From NCBI GenBank assembly GCA_964554105.1, contig CAZKNF010000060.1, positions 1-21,203 of the forward strand: a stretch of 21,203 nucleotides of DNA, given 5' to 3'. A program made the position numbers and the translations under genes. The notes under the pieces are model-generated. The model was not told the origin of the DNA. It made no database searches and worked only from the letters and a program-made list of their open reading frames with translations. Shown piece by piece: positions 1-6,262 of the stretch (position 1 is its first letter; the number at the start of each line of letters is the position of its first letter). Source of the stretch: CAZKNF01 sp964554105 (GTDB lineage: Bacteria > Bacteroidota > Rhodothermia > Rhodothermales > VXPQ01).

Positions 1-338
1 GGTAGTGCGCTCATCCAGGGCATGGGTCCGGCACTGATGGGGTCGGCGACGGTTCCGCCTTCAACGTACTCCATAACGATGAACAGCCCCAGGTCGGTCT
101 GCCGCAGCGCATGTACGCTGACGATGTAGGGGCTGTCGATACGGGCAAGTGCCCGCGCCTCGGCCCGGAAGCGGCGGAGAAATGACTCATCCCGCGCGAG
201 CGCCGGATCGATCATCTTCAGCGCGACGTTTCGCGAAAGCGCGATGTCTTCCGCCTTATACACGATGCCCATCCCCCCGCGCCCTAGCACGTTGAGGATG
301 CGAAATCCATCGATTTCCGTGCCTTTTTCTACGTCCAT
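1..338 (-). CDS. Ser/Thr protein kinase, N-terminal part (runs off the left edge)
   Basis: This is the first ~112 codons of a eukaryotic-type (PknB/PpkA-like) protein kinase, which would transfer phosphate from ATP to Ser/Thr of partner proteins. Visible landmarks are the glycine-rich loop GRGGMG (residues 19-24), the ATP-anchoring Lys in VALKM (K41), and the hinge stretch VMEYVEGG (88-95). The catalytic loop and everything after it lie beyond the window, so activity cannot be judged and any C-terminal sensor domain is unknown. The ATG at 336-338 is chosen because an in-frame TAG lies one codon boundary upstream; no clear Shine-Dalgarno sequence is seen. It begins 74 bases after the PP2C phosphatase gene on the same strand, so kinase and phosphatase probably form a pair. 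It is a different gene from the kinase at 6263-8704. The family call is secure; its substrate is inferred only from the neighbours (the FHA protein). Confidence 0.9.
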   Translation of the reverse strand, partial: MDVEKGTEIDGFRILNVLGRGGMGIVYKAEDIALSRNVALKMIDPALARDESFLRRFRAEARALARIDSPYIVSVHALRQTDLGLFIVMEYVEGGTVADPISAGPMPWMSAL

Positions 339-412
339 CTACAACACAGGGAAGTGTACGGGGTACGCACCCGCTTCGGGGATTTCGTTACTGCTCCTGG
401 CCTCTCGGGTCT

Positions 413-1174
413 TCATCTCGCCTTAATTACGATGACTGTCACGTTGTCCTGACCGCCCCGATCGTTTGCCAGGTGCACGAGCTGATCGCAGGCCTGCTGT
501 GGATCCTGCGCGGTTACAATCTGTCGGATTTCGTCGTCATCCACCCGCGACAGCCCGTCACTGCACAATACGTACCATTCCTCGGCCCGCACATGCAACG
601 GCGTTGGGAGATCCACCTGCAGCTTCGGCTCGATGCCGAGGGCTCGAGTCAACGCATGCCTGCGCGGGTGGCTTCGAGCCTCCGACTTCGTCAAAATACC
701 CTGGCGGCGCATTTCCTCCACCATTGTGTGATCGTCTGTAAGTTGAAGCGTCTCGTCTCGAGTAATCCGGTAGGCGCGGCTGTCTCCGACGTGCGCGATG
801 TGCACTTTGCCACCGCGAACGACGAGGGCGGTGCACGTCGTGCCCATCTTCTCGGCACCGGAACGTTTCTTGGATTGTTCTACGATGCGTTCGTTCGCGG
901 CTTCGAGGGCCGCGGTGAGGCGTCGGCTTATGGGCTCATTCGGTGATTTGAAGAATGTCCGATGTACCTCTTCCACGGCCAGGCGGCTCGCCTCTCGGCC
1001 GTCCACGTGTCCACCCATGCCGTCTGCCAAAATGAATAGGTGTTCATCCCGGCCGGAGGTACCGTTCTGGCTGAACTGCCCGAAGGCATCTTGATTTTCT
1101 TCCCGTATCATTCCAACATCGGTGCATGCGCCGACACGTATGACGCTCTTTTGCTTGGTCTTCCACCAGGACAT
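413..1174 (-). CDS. PP2C-family Ser/Thr protein phosphatase (Stp/PppA type)
   Basis: A 253-residue, single-domain, metal-dependent protein phosphatase of the PP2C family, expected in the cytoplasm with two Mn/Mg ions at the active site. The metal-binding motifs are intact: RxxNxD (R24, N27, D29), DGMGGH (51-56), GDSR (130-133), SDG (205-207) and GQDN near the C-terminus (241-244). The length is normal for bacterial Stp/PppA proteins and there is no membrane segment. In Pseudomonas T6SS loci PppA reverses PpkA phosphorylation of Fha1. Here the gene follows an FHA-domain gene (95-base gap) and precedes a kinase gene, so the same opposing role is inferred. The ribosome-binding site is weak. The upstream gap holds a 6-bp-stem hairpin (1195-1212) without a T-tract, which I do not call a terminator. 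Family assignment is near certain; the substrate is inference. Confidence 0.95.
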   Translation of the reverse strand: MSWWKTKQKSVIRVGACTDVGMIREENQDAFGQFSQNGTSGRDEHLFILADGMGGHVDGREASRLAVEEVHRTFFKSPNEPISRRLTAALEAANERIVEQSKKRSGAEKMGTTCTALVVRGGKVHIAHVGDSRAYRITRDETLQLTDDHTMVEEMRRQGILTKSEARSHPRRHALTRALGIEPKLQVDLPTPLHVRAEEWYVLCSDGLSRVDDDEIRQIVTAQDPQQACDQLVHLANDRGGQDNVTVIVIKAR

Positions 1175-1269
1175 GAAGTGAGTCTACGTTTCATGATGCC
1201 CGCAGCGGCATCCGGTGTTCGGGAGTTTCAGCACTCGTCGTCGCGTTCTCGTGCGTTGCTGCACGCAGG

Positions 1270-2826
1270 TCAAATCGGAGCTTCCATGTAGCGCTGAAGT
1301 GCATTGTCAAATTCGAATCCGAAGAGCCGTGGGTTCTGGCCGATCACGGCCGCGGCAAATATTTTCAATACGTAATCCTTCGTTTCTTCGGGCATGCGGT
1401 CGCTGTATTCGCCGAGGAATCGCCAGTAGTTTCTCTCCCGTGGGTCTTCCGGGATCCCCTCCAAAGCTTCCTCCGGGATTGATTGCGGACCCGGGAGGGT
1501 CGCGAGCTTATTTACGATGCGGTGCTCGCCCCAATTGTACGATGCGATGACCAGGAGCCCGGATGCCTGTGCAAGTGTGCTGTAAATCTCCAGCAGGTAT
1601 TTGGCTGCGGCTTCCGTCGAGGCCTCGATGTCATGCCGATCATCCTGAGGGTCGAATACGCGAACGTCCTCACGCGGACCTATGGTGAGGCCGAATCGTC
1701 GTCCGGTTGACGGGATGAACTGCCACATGCCTTTAGCGATGCCCCATCGTGTCCACGGACCCGATGCCCGCGGGTCAAAATTGCTTTCTTGCAGTGCGAG
1801 ATAGAAGAACTCCGGCGGCAGACCGTGCTTCTGTAGGGTCTCGACGATAATTTCCGTGTACCCCCGCTCTTCCGCTCGTTCTATCGCCTGAATGAACCGC
1901 CCTTTCCCCTCCTGCAGCCAGTAGTCGTCGATCATCGCACGCACCTCGCGGACGAATCCCGCCGGCATTTGAAATTCGCTCTCGTTGAAGATCCGTGCGA
2001 CGTCATAGATGACCTGTTCCTCTTCGCTCAGCTTCCGGTAGACGCCAAGTTCCTTGACGTATCCGTCGTAGCGGGCGGACATGCGACGTCGGCGGAGATC
2101 GAGCTCATCCATCTGCTCCTCCAGCTCGGCGTTACCCGACTCCTCCAACACAGCTTTGAATCTGGATGTCGCGAGCGCCTGTTCCTTCATGTCGAAAAAG
2201 AGCGCCTCCGCTGCCGCTTGCTGGCGCTGCATCTCGATCTGTTGGTACCCGGCGAAGGCTGCCGCGCCAAGCGCCAAGACCACTGCGGCGGCTATTGCCC
2301 ATGTGTACTTCCGCCGGTGTTTTTTGCGAACCTCCCCATATGCCTGTCGGATGAGTCTCGTATGCTTACCAGCAGTTCGGCCGTCATCCACAAAGTAGTG
2401 GTTGATGTACCTATCGAGCGGTTCTGATCCACCGCTCATCGCCTGCGTCCGTGCCTCCGTCTTATCGCGCTGTATTACGCCGTCATCAGACCGCTCTCCG
2501 TCGCTCGATTCGACTGAAAGTTCAAATGAAACGCCATCCTCGCCAAGCCGAAGGGTTAGCTTGTCGTCGAGACGTACACGCTCCACCTTCCGACCATCTA
2601 TATAGCTGCCGTTCGTGCTCTCGAGATCACGAATCCACCACGTACCCTCGACGAATTCGACCTCTACGTGTCGCCGGCTCGCGAGACTCGAATCCACCTG
2701 GATCTCGCAATCATCGTCGCGGCCGATGCAGAAGGATGTGGTAAACACCTGATCGTCTGATGGGGACGCATCTCCTTCTCGCCTCACCCGAACCGGAGGA
2801 CTCTTCGCGTCGCGCCGGAATTTCAT
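1270..2826 (-). CDS. FHA domain - transmembrane helix - lytic transglycosylase (SLT) fusion protein
   Basis: A 518-residue protein with an unusual order of parts. Residues ~30-104 form an FHA phosphothreonine-binding domain, with GR at 35-36, SxxH as S50/H53, and STNGSYIDG at 70-78. A polar linker leads to a basic stretch (168-173) and one transmembrane helix (~174-194), which places the FHA domain in the cytoplasm by the positive-inside rule. A charged, probably coiled-coil segment (~200-270) follows. The C-terminal domain (~325-437) resembles SLT/MltD-type lytic transglycosylases, with candidate catalytic Glu E347 in LALQES, GMWQFIPST (366-374) and ASYNWGEH (428-435). It would cleave glycan strands of periplasmic peptidoglycan. 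Its ATG overlaps the tssBC stop by four bases (ATGA), implying translational coupling. Known T6SS systems use separate FHA proteins and separate wall enzymes (MltE, TagX). Domain calls are strong; phospho-control of wall cutting is inference. Confidence 0.9.
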   Translation of the reverse strand: MKFRRDAKSPPVRVRREGDASPSDDQVFTTSFCIGRDDDCEIQVDSSLASRRHVEVEFVEGTWWIRDLESTNGSYIDGRKVERVRLDDKLTLRLGEDGVSFELSVESSDGERSDDGVIQRDKTEARTQAMSGGSEPLDRYINHYFVDDGRTAGKHTRLIRQAYGEVRKKHRRKYTWAIAAAVVLALGAAAFAGYQQIEMQRQQAAAEALFFDMKEQALATSRFKAVLEESGNAELEEQMDELDLRRRRMSARYDGYVKELGVYRKLSEEEQVIYDVARIFNESEFQMPAGFVREVRAMIDDYWLQEGKGRFIQAIERAEERGYTEIIVETLQKHGLPPEFFYLALQESNFDPRASGPWTRWGIAKGMWQFIPSTGRRFGLTIGPREDVRVFDPQDDRHDIEASTEAAAKYLLEIYSTLAQASGLLVIASYNWGEHRIVNKLATLPGPQSIPEEALEGIPEDPRERNYWRFLGEYSDRMPEETKDYVLKIFAAAVIGQNPRLFGFEFDNALQRYMEAPI

Positions 2827-4718
2827 TTTCGCACCTGCAGTGCCATCACGAGATCAACAGGCTTGTTGAGGACCGATCGCGGTGGGCGCAGCCGGATGCG
2901 GAGCACATCGTGGTCCGGGAGCTGTGCCTCCGGCAAGTGGTCGACCGAGACGGCACCGTCTGGTAAGGACTCGCCGACCGTGCCCAATAACGACTTCAAC
3001 CGCGACGTGAGTTCGGCCTCCACGTCTGCGATGCCGGTGCCGGGGGTAATTTCGTTCTGGAAAACGAGAAGGAAATGCGCGGCCCTCGAGACGAACAGCT
3101 GACTCGGCAGCGAATTATGGGCGCGGGCCTCCTCGGTTGCTACTGCGGTGTCGTATGTATCCGTGTAGCGGCTGGTTGGAGCATATACGATGTACGCAGC
3201 ATCGTGATTTCGACGTGAGCCGAGTACGACGAAGCCGGCATCGGCGAGATCCGACTGTTTCGTTTCGGAAAGTAGCGCGGCCAGCGGGGTGCTTCCCCCA
3301 CCAGTCGTCCGAACGGGTAAATTATCGATGACATATTCGCCATTTCCTTGAAGATGTGTCGGCCAGCCTGTCTTCACGAAGCTAGATGCCATCACGATTG
3401 CGACCGCAAGCGCCGCGCCCCCGTACAGCTGCCCCGCTTCATCGAAATTGAACGCTCCAACGGGATGCTCCGGACCATACCGGCCACGAAGCAGCAGCGG
3501 CGGCAAGGCTAGCGCCAGGTGCTTTGCGTTATCCTGCGCTCGCAGCTTGTTCCACGCAATGTACTGAGGCTCTTCAAGATGGTGCCGCAGCAGCGGCAGC
3601 TTTTCCAAGCCGGCCGGTTCAGCAACGCCGAAGAATGAGGAATCTGCGGATGTGATGACGGGGATCTGCAGGCTATTTCCCGTCTCCGCCAGATCCTCAA
3701 GCAGCGCTACATCGGCCTGCCCGCTGGCGAATGCGAAGTCTAGAATGAGTGCGGATAGCGGCGCCCGATCGGTCTCGTCACTGTGCTCCGGTAAAAGAAC
3801 CTGGTGGTAGAGTGCATCACTCAGGTCATCTTTGCCGGCCGCCAGCACATCGAGACGAACGTTCGCGCGAAAGTTGATCCGATCGACCATCAGCTTGAGA
3901 CCTCGCCACGCCGCCTCCGTTGTCCGAAACGCACGATGTCCGAGGATCGCGTTAAGCTGGGCGCCGACGACATTGTCGAGATCATCAATCAGGAGATCGA
4001 CAGCCGGTTTCTCCACCCCCGTCGTTGCGGCGGATGCGCCGGTGACGGCCTGCACCAGCGCGGCTATGAATCCTCTTTCCTCGGTTGGTGCATCCTCGGC
4101 CGGCAGTTCATCGGCTTTGTTGCCACCCAGATCTACCATGCCGAGGAGCCGATCCACGGCGTCGTCGTCGGATGCCTCTGCTGGAGGAGCCGACTGTGTT
4201 GCGGAGGGTGTTTCCCGCGGAGGTGCAGCGAGCATGCGGTGGACCTGTTCGGCCCATTCTGCATCCATGCTCGTCTCGCTCAACTTTTCGCGGAGGGTTT
4301 CCATGTCAAGGTCACCGCTCTTTACCCGGCTCACGAGTGTTCGAATTTCGAGCAATTGCTCGAGCTCAGGTATCTGCTCGACGACCCGCAAAGGATGGAA
4401 GTCCTGGAGGCTCTTAAATTCGAGGCGGACGTCCAACATCTTCGGCGAGCCGGATATCGTATTCGGTACCTCGATCTCCAGCTGCGGCGCAAGCTGCTGA
4501 ATCAACTCATCAAAGGAATTGCGGTCTACGCTCACGAGCCGTGACTGTCCGGACCAATCGACAGCGGAATTCTGCGGCGCGAGATCGCTAACCAGAAGCA
4601 TCCGGAGGGGCAGGTCGACGACAGGTCTGGCACCCGACGTTTGCGGCTGGTCAATCCGAGTGACGTCAGGATCAGAAGTGAGGCTTATCCCGATGTCGCG
4701 CCTAGGTGAATCGTTCAT
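2823..4718 (-). CDS. T6SS contractile sheath protein, TssB-TssC in one chain
   Basis: This 631-residue protein joins the two T6SS sheath subunits. The N-terminal ~140 residues match TssB/VipA: LVSVDRNSFDELIQQLAP (61-78), then the F-SLQDFHP stretch (101-109) and VVEQIPELEQLLEIR (112-126). After a Pro/Ala-rich linker (~164-182) the rest matches TssC/VipB: AQLNAILGHRAF (253-264), TEAAWRGL (267-274), a WNKLRAQDNAKHLAL stretch, and the GW...L-G...VIDNLPVRT region. The total is close to the sum of normal TssB (~165) and TssC (~490), so neither half is badly truncated. The ATG at 4716-4718 is preferred over a TTG 13 codons upstream (4757) because AAGAGG sits 7 bases before it. It shares an ATGA overlap with the FHA-SLT gene. 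Separate tssB/tssC genes could still exist outside the window, in which case this would be a paralog. TssBC identity is recognised from motifs, not by a search. Confidence 0.88.
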   Translation of the reverse strand: MNDSPRRDIGISLTSDPDVTRIDQPQTSGARPVVDLPLRMLLVSDLAPQNSAVDWSGQSRLVSVDRNSFDELIQQLAPQLEIEVPNTISGSPKMLDVRLEFKSLQDFHPLRVVEQIPELEQLLEIRTLVSRVKSGDLDMETLREKLSETSMDAEWAEQVHRMLAAPPRETPSATQSAPPAEASDDDAVDRLLGMVDLGGNKADELPAEDAPTEERGFIAALVQAVTGASAATTGVEKPAVDLLIDDLDNVVGAQLNAILGHRAFRTTEAAWRGLKLMVDRINFRANVRLDVLAAGKDDLSDALYHQVLLPEHSDETDRAPLSALILDFAFASGQADVALLEDLAETGNSLQIPVITSADSSFFGVAEPAGLEKLPLLRHHLEEPQYIAWNKLRAQDNAKHLALALPPLLLRGRYGPEHPVGAFNFDEAGQLYGGAALAVAIVMASSFVKTGWPTHLQGNGEYVIDNLPVRTTGGGSTPLAALLSETKQSDLADAGFVVLGSRRNHDAAYIVYAPTSRYTDTYDTAVATEEARAHNSLPSQLFVSRAAHFLLVFQNEITPGTGIADVEAELTSRLKSLLGTVGESLPDGAVSVDHLPEAQLPDHDVLRIRLRPPRSVLNKPVDLVMALQVRK

Positions 4719-4725
4719 TGTGTAG

Positions 4726-4731
4726 CCTCTT
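4726..4731 (-). promoter_or_regulatory. Shine-Dalgarno site that fixes the tssBC start
   Basis: On the minus strand AAGAGG lies 7 bases before the ATG at 4716-4718. It favours that ATG over the in-frame TTG at 4757, which would add 13 residues with no similarity to TssB. Confidence 0.55.
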
Positions 4732-4810
4732 ATGTCTCTCTGAAGAGCATCCCGCAAAATCGTCGCCGGCAGCGTGAGCGAGATCGCAAACGTAATCGAA
4801 CGGACGATGA

Positions 4811-4833
4811 AAGCGCCTCTGGCCGACGCGCTT
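4811..4833 (-). terminator. Weak terminator-like hairpin after the beta-barrel gene
   Basis: Directly after the stop codon of the beta-barrel gene (4836) the minus strand can fold a 6-bp stem, AAGCGC pairing with GCGCTT, around an 11-base loop. Only TTT-C follows, so the U-tract is poor. It may attenuate transcription into tssBC or have no function. Confidence 0.25.
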
Positions 4834-4835
4834 CG

Positions 4836-6197
4836 TTAAAGGATGATCGTGAGACCCGCCGTCGGCACCCACGACGCGTAGAGCCCGCCGCTGCTCAGCG
4901 GTACGATGACGTTCACGAGCGCCTGGACCTCGGGACTAAATGCGACCCGCGTGCCCGCGGACAGGTTCATCATGTTGTCATGGTCCCGATCCTCAACATT
5001 GCTCAGCGGCACGTTTCGCGGTGTACCAGGGTACTCGTTGTACACGGGCGTGATAGGCCCTCTGCTCGGATCGTAGAGACGGATCGTCTGATCCGTGTTG
5101 AGTGCCACATCGCCAAGCAGCTCTACCGCGAGCGTCACACCCGGCGAGAGCGGTCGGTCGAATCCGACGGCGTACGACACTCTGTCGCTGTCCCAGCTGG
5201 CCCCGCGACTATTAAATAAAAGATTTACGTGCGGATTGAGAAGGTCGAAGCTTCCAGAACCGATGACGCCAAGATACCAATTCAGTGCGCCTTCACCGAG
5301 TAAGCGGTCGGTACTACCTGTCGGAATTCGAACATCGAGCAGTGCGGCCGCCTCGAACGCACCTTCGACGGGAAGTTGATACTTTGTTTGCAGCGCGATG
5401 GAGTGGAGATAGGTTTCGCTGGCTTCATAGCGATGTGAGGCTTCGAGCACCGGGGTTTCGGACGTTCCTCCGAGAAAGTGGCTCGCCTGACCTGTATTCT
5501 CGAGGGTCCAACTTTCAACCTCCGCCTCCGCCACACCTCTCGTCTGCACGTTCACGATAGGTAACGCGACCGCGATATCCAGATTTTCCAGAATGCCGTA
5601 AGATGCGTACACAGCGAGAATCCCCGCCGTCAATTCAAGCCGAGGACGAATGATGACGAGGTCGCGCTCCGTCGCATTATCGCCCACAACACCCTCACCG
5701 CCGGCCCCGGTAAAATCCTCGTGAGTGAACGTAAAGGCTACCTCGTCAAGCGCACCGCCTCGGAAGCGCGTGAGGTCGAGGTGGGTATAATTTACGCCGG
5801 CAGAGAAATGGTTCGCTCCAAGTGTCTGCCCGGTATGCGCAAAGATCGGCCCCTGCCTATCGATCACCTGAACGGGCACGCCGGATGAAAAGTCTAGCGC
5901 GATGCCCACCTGGGTGGCACTAAGTGGAAACGATGCCACATTTCCCGACAGCAGGTTGCTGAGCGCGGGTGCCAGCGCACTCTGGGCAGTATTCGCCGCA
6001 GGAAAATAGTGGCTCGCGTGAAATCCTTCACCCAGATTGAGCCGGTCCCTGAGGAAATGGTCGAACATGCCGCTCAGAAGTCCCTCAAAACCCGACTCGG
6101 CTTGTCGCGGCTCATCCTCTTGAGCGTACGCCGGCACAACGGCCGTGAAGGCGAATACGACGAGCACCGAAAGAAGGCATCTCGTGACGTTTTGCAT
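4836..6197 (-). CDS. Outer-membrane beta-barrel protein (transporter / phenol-MetA-like fold)
   Basis: A 453-residue exported protein. The N-terminus is a clear Sec signal peptide: a basic residue (R6), a hydrophobic core (~8-21) and a signal-peptidase I site AYA|QE (cleavage after residue 25). From ~residue 130 the chain alternates polar and hydrophobic residues in short strands with Gly/Asp/Asn turns, as in outer-membrane beta-barrels. The general pattern, including a stretch resembling PTGSTDRLLG, recalls the PF13557/COG4313 group. Transported substrate is unknown. The ATG at 6195-6197 is chosen because it opens the signal peptide. A longer reading (start 6293) would add 32 residues, bury the signal peptide and overlap the kinase gene. 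It lies between the transmembrane kinase and tssBC, so a role in anchoring or signalling for the T6SS is possible but unproven. Localisation is fairly certain; the family is tentative. Confidence 0.75.
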   Translation of the reverse strand: MQNVTRCLLSVLVVFAFTAVVPAYAQEDEPRQAESGFEGLLSGMFDHFLRDRLNLGEGFHASHYFPAANTAQSALAPALSNLLSGNVASFPLSATQVGIALDFSSGVPVQVIDRQGPIFAHTGQTLGANHFSAGVNYTHLDLTRFRGGALDEVAFTFTHEDFTGAGGEGVVGDNATERDLVIIRPRLELTAGILAVYASYGILENLDIAVALPIVNVQTRGVAEAEVESWTLENTGQASHFLGGTSETPVLEASHRYEASETYLHSIALQTKYQLPVEGAFEAAALLDVRIPTGSTDRLLGEGALNWYLGVIGSGSFDLLNPHVNLLFNSRGASWDSDRVSYAVGFDRPLSPGVTLAVELLGDVALNTDQTIRLYDPSRGPITPVYNEYPGTPRNVPLSNVEDRDHDNMMNLSAGTRVAFSPEVQALVNVIVPLSSGGLYASWVPTAGLTIIL

Positions 6198-6262
6198 AAC
6201 GTTTAGCAAGTTAGAAAGTAGGTGAAATGAGAGGTCGAGCTTCGGGATCAGATACTTTGATT

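Noticed and set aside
1195..1212. Hairpin GATGCC / GGCATC before the phosphatase gene
   Set aside because: The stem is 6 bp with a 6-base loop, and no T-tract follows on the transcribed strand, so a terminator call is not supported.
3804..4544. 246-codon open frame on the plus strand
   Set aside because: Antisense to tssBC, no known motifs and no supporting start signals; a shadow.
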